Part shown: piece after piece, positions 39,152-48,197 of the stretch
Position numbering within the stretch: the stretch's first letter is position 1
Layout of the letters: every line of letters begins with the position of its first letter
Source of the DNA: AAA164-E04 sp964342825
Lineage (GTDB): Bacteria > Verrucomicrobiota > Verrucomicrobiia > Limisphaerales > AAA164-E04
Direction of reading: 5' to 3'
Assembly: GCA_964342825.1 (NCBI GenBank)
Contig: CAYFHO010000017.1
Span: 7,881-71,880, forward strand
DNA: 64,000 bases
Made by a program: the position numbers and the translations under genes
The notes under the pieces: model-generated
What the model was told of the DNA's origin: nothing
Database searches by the model: none
The model's input: only the letters and a program-made list of their open reading frames with translations

Positions 39152-40843
39152 CTAACCTTTAGCGGAACCTTCTTTCTCCTTGAAGAAGAACCCAACGATT
39201 ACCAGAACGATGAATGCGATTAAGGCATACTTCCCAAAAGGAATCACTTGTTCTCCAAGGGTCAGATTGGTGGTCCATGCCTTCCAGGCAGCGGCTGGTG
39301 CCATAATGATGAAAGCCAGCCCCATCAGGCCATTCCAAATTAAGCGTTTGCCTCCTGTCGGTAGATGTTCACCCAATACTTTCTTGGAATTCATCATCAA
39401 CAAAAACGTCAGGTAAGCAATCGGAATCAAAACGAAACCAAACACCGAAGTTGGAACAGCCAGAAAAGCCTTCGATTCACTCGTCCAAAGCAGAGGCCAC
39501 AGTACGCCGGTGATGGGAATCAGTGTTCCCAGCCTGTGGGTGATACTGCCATGTTCATGACCAAGTGCCTCACAGACACAGAAACCCGATATCAACATCA
39601 AGATGGATATGGTTGATATGGCCATCGCAAGCACACCAAATCCAAAAACGTAATTGGAAACCACATCAGAGCCTTTAAACAACGATTTTAACGAACCGGC
39701 CAGATCCCCTGTTCCTCTCTGAATCAGCATGGCCGCAATCTGTTTCTCTGAATCCACCACAGCCACGTCTTCCAGGCCGGGAGTCAAATTTCTATTGACC
39801 AGCATTTTGTTGTAGTCGCCATATTTTGGGCTGCTTTGATTGGCAACTATGCTTCCGGTGGAAGAATCCAGTAATCCAGTAAAGGGTTTTCCATGGAACT
39901 GAGAAGCAGCAGCGATCACAATACAGGACGTGGCCACCACGAATGGGATCACCATCCCAGTTGCGAGATCAAAGATGGCAAGGCCACGGAATTTACGATT
40001 CCACTTTTTAGCCAGAAGCGAAAATGGCAATAGGAAAGTCATGTTGATCCCTACAGCCGTGGCTGCCGCAGCGATCATGATATTGCGTTGCAAGGTCAGA
40101 ATCTCAGTTTGCCAGAAAGCGCGCGCTCCCTCGGAAGGAATGGCTTCAAGATAGGATCGATACTGAACCGAAGGCTCACTGATGAGTGAAAAATTAGGAA
40201 TAAAGCCTTTGAAAATTTGTCCCCACTCCAATGTCCCTGATAAGGCGATGGCGACTCCCATAAAAGACAGAACGATCAGGGCAACCAACACTTTCAGGAT
40301 CATTTCGTAAATCTTGATCCCCTTTCCTTTCCCACCGTAACTCAGCGTGATGGGAATCACGATGAACATGAGAAGAAGGGTTATCATGACTTGAGTCGAT
40401 CTCTCTCCCTTGGATTCAGCGAACACACCAGAGAACAAGTTGTTGGTGATAGCCCCATAAGCCAGAGCATATTGAGGGAGAACCCATACGACATTGGCAA
40501 GCAGTGACGCAGCTAACCAACCCCAGGCAAGAACCGGGTTAATGTGACGACGAATATTGGTGAAAGGAGAGGATTCGGTTGAAAGAGTCACATAGCTGAT
40601 GGCACAGAGCATGGTGACACCAAAAAACATGGCAAGCCATTGGACCCAAAGCATTTGGTACCCGCCAATAACTCCGAGAAAGAGTCCACTTGCGAGCGAG
40701 CCTCCCCCAAGGGTAATGGCACTTTGAAGCCAACCGGGTCCGGAAAGGCGGGCAAAAACCTTGGCTTTGTCCAAAGCTCCTTTGCCTTCAACGGAATCAA
40801 TCAATGCCCTCTCCATTTCAAATCGATCTTGATGCTCACTCAT
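39152..40843 (-). CDS. Nramp-superfamily-like transporter without the DPGN motif
   Basis: A 563-residue inner-membrane protein with roughly 11-12 transmembrane helices. The first helix region reads GPGWLQSAITLGGGSLASGL, corresponding to GPGxxxxxxxxDPGN in Nramp metal transporters, but the metal-binding Asp-Pro-Gly-Asn is replaced by LGGGSL, so canonical manganese/iron coordination is missing. Proteins of this kind form an outlying branch of the superfamily, some members of which move magnesium or other ions. A soluble loop of about 60 residues is inserted in the middle (around residues 335-405). The ATG at 40843 is preferred over the TTG at 40864. Substrate not predicted. Confidence 0.8.
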   Translation of the reverse strand: MSEHQDRFEMERALIDSVEGKGALDKAKVFARLSGPGWLQSAITLGGGSLASGLFLGVIGGYQMLWVQWLAMFFGVTMLCAISYVTLSTESSPFTNIRRHINPVLAWGWLAASLLANVVWVLPQYALAYGAITNNLFSGVFAESKGERSTQVMITLLLMFIVIPITLSYGGKGKGIKIYEMILKVLVALIVLSFMGVAIALSGTLEWGQIFKGFIPNFSLISEPSVQYRSYLEAIPSEGARAFWQTEILTLQRNIMIAAAATAVGINMTFLLPFSLLAKKWNRKFRGLAIFDLATGMVIPFVVATSCIVIAAASQFHGKPFTGLLDSSTGSIVANQSSPKYGDYNKMLVNRNLTPGLEDVAVVDSEKQIAAMLIQRGTGDLAGSLKSLFKGSDVVSNYVFGFGVLAMAISTISILMLISGFCVCEALGHEHGSITHRLGTLIPITGVLWPLLWTSESKAFLAVPTSVFGFVLIPIAYLTFLLMMNSKKVLGEHLPTGGKRLIWNGLMGLAFIIMAPAAAWKAWTTNLTLGEQVIPFGKYALIAFIVLVIVGFFFKEKEGSAKG

Positions 40844-40984
40844 AGCTGTATTTTCAATATCCAAACGCGTTCAACGTGAATCAGGAATCTAATCTATCCT
40901 GAGTTTCTGCGGGAAAATCCGGGCCATGATGATGAAATCCGGGTGAAATGCAAAAGAAAATATTCAACGAAGCTGGTTAATGAC

Positions 40985-42226
40985 TCAAACCTTGGAGACA
41001 TCTGAGTCACTTGGAAGATATTCAATTGCCGTTTGTGCCGCTCGATCAAAGGCTCCAGGTTCCCCCATGGCATCCATGAGCTTGCCCAAAGTTCTTCTGG
41101 CATCTTGCCTTAAAACTGGATGCTGTAAGAACTGAATTGCCTTATCTGCGATCAGCTCAGGTTTGGCCTGTGATTGAATGAACTCGGGGTAGACCAGGCG
41201 ATTGAGGAGAAGGTTGGGCATGGCGATATATTTTACCTTGATAATGGTCCGAGCTATCCAATACGTCAGCCAGGCAACACGGTAAAACACAATGGTTGGA
41301 ACTCCATGGTAACCACATTCGCGTGTCACGGTTCCTGAGCAGGCAAGCGTCAAAACTGAATTTGAAAGTGTTTCGGACAAAGTTCCCACCTTCAATTCAA
41401 TTGAATGTTTTTCAGGTAACAGGCCGTTGGCGAACTCAAGTTGGTCCTGATCAGATAGGATCATCACAAATCGGCATGGAAAGGCCTGATGAATCCTCCT
41501 GACCGCCTCTTCCATGATGGGAATGTGCCTTCGCAACTCTTGCTTCCGGCTGCCCGGTAACAACAAAACCTGCGGCCTGTCTTCTTGAAAATCTTCTGTC
41601 GATTTAAATAGATTGCGGTATCGATCCGCCATGGGATCTCCCACAAACTCCACCCTGAGTTTGGGCGCCCTGAGCGCATACCAAGATTTTTCAAAGGGAA
41701 ATAAACTCAAAATGCAATCCACACTGCGTGAAAGTGCAAAGACTCGAAAGGCCCTTGAAGCCCAAACTTGTGGCGATACATAGTATAAAATTTTAGGTTG
41801 CCAATCCGGATAGGACTTTTGATTGCGTTTGAGACGCTTTCTAACTGCTTCGGCAAAACGTAAGTTAAATCCTGCATAATCGGTCAGAATGATTAAATCT
41901 GGGCGTCGCTCAAAAGCCTCATCCAGCAAACGCTGGAAAATCTGCTTGAACCAAAAATACTGGCTCACCACTTCACTCAGGCCGAATACTGTGCGCTTGG
42001 TTAAATCTTCCAAAATATGCACCCCAGCCTCACGCATTCGATCCCCCCCTGCTCCAAAAAATTCAAGCGCGAAACCTTCTCCAGCTTGACGTTTCAATGC
42101 ATCCACTAATCCGGCCGCCAAACCATCACCGCTCGTCTCACCTGCAAGCATCATAATACGACAAGGGCGCCCCTGACCTCGGTCGATTGGCCCTGCAACT
42201 GTGCTTTGTTCGATGATTTCGCTCAC
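40985..42226 (-). CDS. lpxB: Lipid-A-disaccharide synthase
   Basis: A 413-residue GT19 glycosyltransferase that joins UDP-diacylglucosamine and lipid X to make lipid A disaccharide at the inner face of the cytoplasmic membrane. Motifs: the N-terminal MMLAGETSGDGLAAGLV, the FGAGGDRMREAGV segment, LIILTDYAGFNLRFAE, LYYVSPQVWASR, and the donor-site LLLPGSRKQELRRHIP with CSGTVTRE later. All are family hallmarks. The presence of lpxB implies a lipopolysaccharide outer membrane. The next gene upstream on this strand is a tyrosine recombinase; the gap is 69 bases, so co-transcription is possible but functionally unexplained. Confidence 0.95.
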   Translation of the reverse strand: MSEIIEQSTVAGPIDRGQGRPCRIMMLAGETSGDGLAAGLVDALKRQAGEGFALEFFGAGGDRMREAGVHILEDLTKRTVFGLSEVVSQYFWFKQIFQRLLDEAFERRPDLIILTDYAGFNLRFAEAVRKRLKRNQKSYPDWQPKILYYVSPQVWASRAFRVFALSRSVDCILSLFPFEKSWYALRAPKLRVEFVGDPMADRYRNLFKSTEDFQEDRPQVLLLPGSRKQELRRHIPIMEEAVRRIHQAFPCRFVMILSDQDQLEFANGLLPEKHSIELKVGTLSETLSNSVLTLACSGTVTRECGYHGVPTIVFYRVAWLTYWIARTIIKVKYIAMPNLLLNRLVYPEFIQSQAKPELIADKAIQFLQHPVLRQDARRTLGKLMDAMGEPGAFDRAAQTAIEYLPSDSDVSKV

Positions 42227-42295
42227 TTGTTTTTGAATCCGTTATGCAAGAAAGACAACTTGAGAAACAGCCAACCCCTTAAACCTGAAATAAGT

Positions 42296-43216
42296 TCAAG
42301 CTCTGGGATGAAATCGCTGATGAACATTTTTAAGCTTTTCACGTGCAACATGGGTGTATATCTCCGTAGTCGCTATGCTCGCATGACCCAACATTTCCTG
42401 AATAACTCTTAGGTCCGCTCCATGGTCTAATAAATGCGTTGCAAAACTATGTCGCAACATATGAGGCGTCAATACTCGTTGAATTCCCGCCCGTTCCGCC
42501 TTTTTTCGTATCCGCAACCACATGGTGACGCGTGCAAAGCCTGTTCCACGTCGTGTTAAAAATACATTTCCAGGAGTCTTGGAATTGACAAAAGCAGGTC
42601 TTCCAGATTGTAAATAGCGATTGACGGCTTGAATGGCACTGCGCCCCACGGGTACGACTCGCTCCTTGTTCCCCTTTCCAATAACCTGAACAAATCCTGC
42701 ATCCAAGTGCAATTGCTCCAGACGCAAATGGCAAAGTTCCGATATCCGCAGACCCGATGCGTAAGCCAGTTCAAGAATAGCCTGATCGCAAAGGCGTGCG
42801 GGAGTTTCTGGTTGTTCAGGTTTTAACAATGTGCTGACTTCGTCTGAGGAAAGGCTCTTTGGCAAACGCTTCCAGCGACGCGGAAGGCTGAGATGCTCAG
42901 CTGGATTCGATTCCAGATAATGCTCCCGCTCACAAAAATTGAAGAACGCTCTCAAAGCTGCAATCTCGAGATAAACCGTTTCGACGCTCAGTTTGCGAAA
43001 CTTACCTTGTCCGACTGGAACTTTTCGATTCTGTTCGTGTTTGAGAAACTCGGTCAACGCTGTCAAATCAACGAGCCCCCAGTCTTCAATCGCCTTTTCA
43101 TCATTCGCCCAACTGGCAAACCGGTTCAAAATTCCAGAATAGGTCAATTGAGTTTGCTTTGCCTGACCTCTTTCTTGTCGGAGGTACTGCAGGAAATCAT
43201 CTATCAATGCATCCAT
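42296..43216 (-). CDS. Tyrosine recombinase (XerD/XerC-like)
   Basis: A 306-residue site-specific recombinase with a core SAM-like DNA-binding N-terminal domain and a catalytic domain: Arg157 (ASGLRISEL), Lys181 (GKGNK), His252 and Arg255 (PHMLRHSFATH), His278 (LGHAS) and nucleophile Tyr287 (TEIYTHV). Length and motifs match the XerC/XerD group that resolves chromosome dimers at dif in cells with a circular chromosome. No flanking mobile-element genes or attachment sites are seen, so a house-keeping role is more likely than a phage or integron role. Whether it is XerC or XerD cannot be settled from the sequence alone. Confidence 0.92.
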   Translation of the reverse strand: MDALIDDFLQYLRQERGQAKQTQLTYSGILNRFASWANDEKAIEDWGLVDLTALTEFLKHEQNRKVPVGQGKFRKLSVETVYLEIAALRAFFNFCEREHYLESNPAEHLSLPRRWKRLPKSLSSDEVSTLLKPEQPETPARLCDQAILELAYASGLRISELCHLRLEQLHLDAGFVQVIGKGNKERVVPVGRSAIQAVNRYLQSGRPAFVNSKTPGNVFLTRRGTGFARVTMWLRIRKKAERAGIQRVLTPHMLRHSFATHLLDHGADLRVIQEMLGHASIATTEIYTHVAREKLKNVHQRFHPRA

Positions 43217-43349
43217 CCTTGTTAAGACTCAACATGCCCATAAACATCGAACCATTGCAAACCGTGATTTCATCGATTTCCAATTTGATCTTTTCCTTCA
43301 CTGCAAGCAAGCTGGAGTCACTTTTAGATCCCTTTGCAGGGCTTTAGAC

Positions 43350-44573
43350 ATGCGAACGATTTATGTTTACCTGACCAAGCAGACCTTGGCGACCATGGTG
43401 ATGACTGTGGCCGTTTTTGCTTTCGTGCTTCTGTTGGGAAACATCATGAAGGAAATCATGACCTTGCTTGTCAACGGCCAGGCTTCCCTATGGCTGGTTC
43501 TGAAAGCCTTCCTCCTGCTGATTCCATTTGTGCTGGTCTTTGCCTTACCCATGGGAATGCTCACAGCCACTTTGCTACTTTTTGGAAGATTGAGCGCAGA
43601 TCAGGAACTCACAGCAATGCGGGCGGGAGGTATCAGCCTCATTTCACTTTCCACTCCGGTCCTAATGATCAGCATGTTGATGAGTGCCATGTGCGCCTGG
43701 ATCAACATGGACATTGCACCTTATTGTCGCAGTACCTACAAGCAGTTGATCAGGGAGGTGAATGTCGGGGAATTAACCGACTTGCTGCAACCCAACGTCC
43801 CCATGACTGACATTCCGGGGCAATTTATCCACATCAAAGGCAAGAAATCTGTGGGAGACATGGTTTACGTCGAGAATATCCATTATATTAAATTTGAAGG
43901 AGATGAACAAGATTTCGAGGTTTTTTCCCCCGGAGGTACCATTCAGGCCAATGAAGAAACAAGTCAACTTTTCATGACGATGACCAACTGTACGGTCTTG
44001 AGTCGCAAGGTCTCTTCCAGCGATTTCAAGAGTTCCGATGGAAACGAGCTGGATTCCTCAGGATGGGTTTTCGCTAAATTAGGAGTTTGGCCTGCAACTT
44101 TCACCTTTGAACGTGATTCTGCGGTCTATCGAAAACCCAAGCTTCATCATATGAGTTTCCGACAACTTCAAGAGGAAATGATCGAAAGAACGAAACTTGC
44201 TGAAAATTTAAAGTCACTGCCGTCGTTCAAAATAGAAACCTTGAGGGCGGAGCTAGATGAAAATTTCAAAAAGCCCTTTGATCCTATCACGCCTGTTAAA
44301 GTCCAAATGCATCGCCAGATGGCGTTCTCTTATGCATGTTTTGCCTTCACCCTGATCGGCATTCCCCTGGGAATTCGTGCACATCGAAGAGAGACCAGCA
44401 TCGGGATTGCCATCGCACTGATGTTGGTTGCTGTTTATTACGGGTTTGTCGTCCTTGCCAACGCTTTGGAAACCAGAGGAGAGTGGGCTCCACATTTAAT
44501 CATGTGGTTTCCAAATTTTCTGTTCCAGGCCATTGGTTGTGTCTTGATGTGGCGGGCCAACAAAGGGATGTGA
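43350..44573 (+). CDS. LptF/LptG-family permease
   Basis: A 407-residue inner-membrane protein of the YjgP/YjgQ (LptF/LptG) family: three N-terminal transmembrane helices (TLATMVMTVAVFAFVLLLG ... LKAFLLLIPFVLVFALPMGMLTATLL), the conserved ELTAMRAGGIS coupling-helix segment, a periplasmic beta-jellyroll (about 115-250), and three C-terminal helices. With LptB these permeases form the ABC transporter that extracts lipopolysaccharide and passes it to LptC. LptF and LptG cannot be told apart here. It is divergent from xerD/lpxB, fitting an outer-membrane biogenesis neighbourhood. The other Lpt genes are outside the window. Confidence 0.9.
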   Translation: MRTIYVYLTKQTLATMVMTVAVFAFVLLLGNIMKEIMTLLVNGQASLWLVLKAFLLLIPFVLVFALPMGMLTATLLLFGRLSADQELTAMRAGGISLISLSTPVLMISMLMSAMCAWINMDIAPYCRSTYKQLIREVNVGELTDLLQPNVPMTDIPGQFIHIKGKKSVGDMVYVENIHYIKFEGDEQDFEVFSPGGTIQANEETSQLFMTMTNCTVLSRKVSSSDFKSSDGNELDSSGWVFAKLGVWPATFTFERDSAVYRKPKLHHMSFRQLQEEMIERTKLAENLKSLPSFKIETLRAELDENFKKPFDPITPVKVQMHRQMAFSYACFAFTLIGIPLGIRAHRRETSIGIAIALMLVAVYYGFVVLANALETRGEWAPHLIMWFPNFLFQAIGCVLMWRANKGM

Positions 44574-44614
44574 CTTTAAATATACCAATCCCAATGGACT
44601 GGCCGCTTGTTTCT

Positions 44615-45214
44615 TCAGTTTGAGTGCCCACCGGTTTTACTCCACTGTTCATAATCTGCAGGGGTATCCAGATCGATCAGTATCCCCTCACTGGAACATT
44701 CCAATTCAGAGACTTGATCGCTATGAGCTGAGAGGAATCCCCTCAAGCCAACCTCATCGTATTGCGTCATGATTTCCTCCTTAAATCTTGTGCGAAAATA
44801 CAAAGGATGACCACGTTTCCCATTAAAGACCGGAACCATAACGAGAGGTTTTACTTGGTTTATTTTCAGCAACATTTCCTCGATCACACTTGAATTCAGA
44901 CTTGGCATATCTCCAAGGCAAATAAGATACCCGTCCGTGTTTGGATCGGCATTTAACAATCCACAACGCACTGAAGAGAGCATTCCTCCATTGATGCTGT
45001 GTGGATTGAAAACAGCTTGTGCTCCCTTCGATTCAATCAACGGTTTCAGACGGTCATGATCCGGTCCGGTAACAACCAGACAGGAATCAATACCGGCATT
45101 CATAATTTCTCCAATGACATGCTCGAGCAAAGTAAATTCACCACAAGGTAGCAAAAGTTTCTGACGCCCCATACGGCGACTCATGCCGGCCGCAAGTACA
45201 ATGGCCGTAATCAT
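44615..45214 (-). CDS. MocA/MobA-like nucleotidyltransferase
   Basis: A 199-residue nucleotidyltransferase with the N-terminal signature ITAIVLAAGMSRRMGRQKLLLP, the NPHSINGGMLSSVRCGL segment and the metal site LGDMPSL. These are MocA-type features: molybdenum cofactor cytidylyltransferases that attach CMP to molybdopterin for hydroxylases such as xanthine dehydrogenase. Its start codon overlaps the stop of the XdhC-like gene (ATGA), so the two are translationally coupled; XdhC-family proteins bind the cofactor and help insert it. Together they suggest a molybdenum hydroxylase, although no such enzyme is in the window. Confidence 0.88.
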   Translation of the reverse strand: MITAIVLAAGMSRRMGRQKLLLPCGEFTLLEHVIGEIMNAGIDSCLVVTGPDHDRLKPLIESKGAQAVFNPHSINGGMLSSVRCGLLNADPNTDGYLICLGDMPSLNSSVIEEMLLKINQVKPLVMVPVFNGKRGHPLYFRTRFKEEIMTQYDEVGLRGFLSAHSDQVSELECSSEGILIDLDTPADYEQWSKTGGHSN

Positions 45215-46284
45215 GACTTGGAATAGGTCATGGAGGAAGCATCCAGTTTACCCTTCCTCCGGAAAGCCACCAGTTGTGAAACGATACTCAAAGCAATTTC
45301 CTGAACTGATACCGAGCCTATGTCCAGACCCACCGGACAAACCACACGTTCCAATTCCAACGAGGTTGCCAGGCCTTTTTCCTTCAAACTGTTTCGGATC
45401 AACATACTTTTTCGACGACTTCCGATCATCCCAATGTATTTGGCAGAGCTTTTAACGCAGGCAGCCAAAGATGCTCCGTCATGCTGATGGCCGCGAGTCA
45501 CGATCAATATGTAAGTATTTTCCTTGATATCCCATTCTGATATTGTTTGAGGGATATTTCCGCAAATCACTTGATCCACACCAGGCAAATTCCCCGCGCA
45601 GGCAAATTCCGGGCGGTCATCAACAACCACGGTGCGAAACCCCATCAATCCCCCCAAACTTGCAACCGCTTTCCCTACATGACCGGCCCCGGCAATCAAA
45701 AGCTCCGGTTTGGAAACGCAAGGTTCAATGAATAAAAGTTCCTGGTCCGCCTTGGAGAAATCTCCCTTTAGCTCAGCTTGTTCCTCTGATTTAACCTCCT
45801 TCAAAACCTCGGGATCTGAAAACCAAGAATCTTCAAGAGCGTCCCCATCTTCCAACCACAAACTGTCGGTTTGAACTCCATCGGAACGAATTATTTTGGT
45901 CAACAGCTTTCCTGCTCGTCCTTCCTTCTCGGCTTCAATAAGCACGCGGTAGGCTGAAATGTTCATGGAAGGAAGAGGTTGGATCAGAATGGTAGCTTGC
46001 CCTCCACATATCAAACCATCGTCCCACCCACTAATATCATCCAACTTCAAATGAAAAAGGGACGACTGACCATCGTCAAGAGCATCCATCGCACGCTTTC
46101 GAGCTTCTGCCTCAAGGCATCCTCCTCCAAGAGTGCCATGAACCTGACCGTTTACTTCAAATATGGCATTGGCCCCCACTTTTTGAGGAGTGGATCCCAA
46201 AGAACGAACAACCGTCGCCAAAACAAACGGCGTATTTGATTCGATCAATTCAATCGATTTTCGATAGACATCTATAAAAGTCAT
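45211..46284 (-). CDS. XdhC-family molybdenum cofactor chaperone
   Basis: A 357-residue protein. The N-terminal XdhC domain has FVLATVVRSLGSTPQKVGA and GTLGGGCLEAEA; a middle insertion (about 130-190) is weakly conserved; the C-terminal domain is a Rossmann fold (ELLIAGAGHVGKAVASLGGLMGF, then VVDDRPEFA), with the terminal conserved GMIGSRRK. XdhC proteins stabilise, sulfurate or insert molybdenum cofactor into xanthine dehydrogenase-type enzymes. It is upstream of the mocA-like gene with ATGA overlap. The full two-domain length (about 350) argues it is functional. Confidence 0.9.
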   Translation of the reverse strand: MTFIDVYRKSIELIESNTPFVLATVVRSLGSTPQKVGANAIFEVNGQVHGTLGGGCLEAEARKRAMDALDDGQSSLFHLKLDDISGWDDGLICGGQATILIQPLPSMNISAYRVLIEAEKEGRAGKLLTKIIRSDGVQTDSLWLEDGDALEDSWFSDPEVLKEVKSEEQAELKGDFSKADQELLFIEPCVSKPELLIAGAGHVGKAVASLGGLMGFRTVVVDDRPEFACAGNLPGVDQVICGNIPQTISEWDIKENTYILIVTRGHQHDGASLAACVKSSAKYIGMIGSRRKSMLIRNSLKEKGLATSLELERVVCPVGLDIGSVSVQEIALSIVSQLVAFRRKGKLDASSMTYSKS

Positions 46285-46381
46285 TCCAAGTAAACTGTGA
46301 AAAGGTAAACTTAACCCGAGGATTCACTGTTGCACAATCTGAATTGATTGCGGCAAAGTGAGTGCGGTACATCCAACTTTC

Positions 46382-47500
46382 ATGCAAGGAAAAGATAAAT
46401 TTAAGGTATTGCATCTCGTCGGTGATCACGAAGACGCCGGCGGTGTATTGTCCGTAATAAGAAACCTACAAGCGGTGACACCTGCAGACGAGATGGATCA
46501 CTGTGTTTGGGTTAAGGAGGGCTACCGAGAAACCCGCAATCCATCCCTTGAATATCGATACAGCCCTGCGGTGGTCGCTGAATCCACCAATCACCTTAAA
46601 TTGTTCGCACAGGCATTACCGGCTTACGGTGATTTGAAGCGATTACTTCAAAAAGAACCCTTCGATATCATCCACGCCCATTCGCGCGGCACCCTGCTGG
46701 TTGGAATTCTGGCTGCCCGTTTTCTGAAGCGCCCTGTCATTTTTACCAATCATAACTACGCCCGTCGGATAGGACTTTATCAATGGGCGGCCAGGCAACC
46801 CAATATGCACACGGTGGTCCTCACTCCAAATATGGCAAGGCATTACGGCTTAAGTCAGGGAGCCAGTCGTTTGAATGTCATTTCCGCCTGTTTCAGTGCT
46901 TCCTTACTGGATGAACCTCCAGTAGAGCACTCCACCAGGCCGGACGATCCAACCATTCGCCTTGTGGGAGTCGGTAATGTCATTGGATGGAAAAAGTGGG
47001 ACCTCATTGTGAAGGCTTTGAAACTCCTGCCTGAAAAGGATCGATCCAGAATCCAATGTAACATCTGGGGCCCTACTTTGGATTTACCGGAATCAAAATC
47101 TTTTGACCAAACTCTCCGCTCCATGATCAAGGAAGCAGGGGTCAGCGAACAATTTCATCTGAAAGGAGCTACAACAGACGTGAAGTCCAAACTGCGGGAA
47201 TCTGATTGGTTCATTCTTCCGTCAACAAACGAACCGTGTTCAGTGGCTTTGATGGAGGCTTTAGCCATGGGGCTTCCCGCTCTTGTCAGTGAAAGCGGCG
47301 GCAATGTAGATTTGGTTCATCAAGGTTGTGGACTTCACTTCAAACCAGACACACCCGATTCACTTGCGAATCAATTGAAATCCATTTTAAACGGTGCTTT
47401 CTGCCCTCTGACTCCGGAACAAATTCGTGATTCCGTTCGCATGAGGTCAGCTACAGTCGTGTATCAAGAATATCACAAGCTGTATCAAAGTTTAAACTGA
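46382..47500 (+). CDS. Family 4 glycosyltransferase
   Basis: A GT-B fold glycosyltransferase (372 residues from ATG at 46382; a GTG at 46358 would add eight residues). The N-terminal part has VLHLVGDHEDAGGVLSVIRNLQ and IIHAHSRGTLLVGI; the C-terminal donor-binding domain has the E-x7-E motif in EPCSVALMEALAMGLPAL, with VSESGGNVDLV. Such retaining enzymes build lipopolysaccharide, exopolysaccharide or glycoprotein glycans at the cytoplasmic membrane. The next genes, a methyltransferase and a GT9 enzyme, follow in the same orientation, so this is probably an envelope glycan operon. Confidence 0.9.
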   Translation: MQGKDKFKVLHLVGDHEDAGGVLSVIRNLQAVTPADEMDHCVWVKEGYRETRNPSLEYRYSPAVVAESTNHLKLFAQALPAYGDLKRLLQKEPFDIIHAHSRGTLLVGILAARFLKRPVIFTNHNYARRIGLYQWAARQPNMHTVVLTPNMARHYGLSQGASRLNVISACFSASLLDEPPVEHSTRPDDPTIRLVGVGNVIGWKKWDLIVKALKLLPEKDRSRIQCNIWGPTLDLPESKSFDQTLRSMIKEAGVSEQFHLKGATTDVKSKLRESDWFILPSTNEPCSVALMEALAMGLPALVSESGGNVDLVHQGCGLHFKPDTPDSLANQLKSILNGAFCPLTPEQIRDSVRMRSATVVYQEYHKLYQSLN

Positions 47501-47543
47501 GATTTGACGCACCACTCTGAATGATGATACTTGAGCGCCTGTC

Positions 47544-48197
47544 ATGAATTGGAAATTACTTCGTCATATCCCCTGGGTAGACACTCGTTCCCGCTTTTTG
47601 GCTCGAGTGCCAAATGGTGGCTCGGTCCTCGACGTTGGGTCATCGGATGGTGAAACCTTGGGTCATTTCCATGAAATGCGACCGGACCTGCAATTCTATG
47701 CCACCGATATCGAAGGAAAACCTGAAACTTACCCATCGGGTTGTCAGTTTCATCGAGGGGATTTGAATAAAGAACCACTCCCATGGAAACCGGAATCACT
47801 GGATGCCATTACCTGCATGCATTTGGTGGAACATCTGGAGGATTTGACGTTACTTATTGCCGAGGCATATCGACTGTTAAAACCAGGTGGCAGTTTATAT
47901 GTAGAAACTCCGCACCCGAAAACAGTAGGACTCAGTAGTGTGACCGGCTCTGCCGCCGGAACTTTCACCATGAATTTCTGGGATGATCTGACTCATACTC
48001 ATATCGTCAGCATGGGAGCATTGGCCAAACAGTGCCGTACCGCAGGTTTTGGCATATCCCATTCCGGCACGTCCAGAAACTGGCTTTTTGCATCAGCCTA
48101 CCCTTTCTTTTTCTGGATGCCCCCCAGCAGGCAAAAATTCACTTCCAAAATTCATTGGATTGGCTGGTCTGCCTACTTGATTGCCCGTAAGCCATGA
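47544..48197 (+). CDS. Class I SAM-dependent methyltransferase
   Basis: A 217-residue methyltransferase: SAM-binding motif VLDVGSSDGETL, an acidic residue in ATDIEG, the CMHLVEHLEDL catalytic-region segment and the LLKPGGSLYVETPHP strand. The pattern is that of small-molecule or sugar methyltransferases (methyltransf_11 type). It lies between two glycosyltransferase genes and overlaps the next by four bases (ATGA at 48194-48197), suggesting methylation of a glycan or of a carrier intermediate. Substrate unknown. Confidence 0.88.
   Translation: MNWKLLRHIPWVDTRSRFLARVPNGGSVLDVGSSDGETLGHFHEMRPDLQFYATDIEGKPETYPSGCQFHRGDLNKEPLPWKPESLDAITCMHLVEHLEDLTLLIAEAYRLLKPGGSLYVETPHPKTVGLSSVTGSAAGTFTMNFWDDLTHTHIVSMGALAKQCRTAGFGISHSGTSRNWLFASAYPFFFWMPPSRQKFTSKIHWIGWSAYLIARKP

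Noticed and set aside
42296..43216. Tyrosine recombinase as an integrase of a mobile element
   Set aside because: No attachment sites, phage or integron genes nearby; length and motifs fit XerC/XerD housekeeping recombinases.
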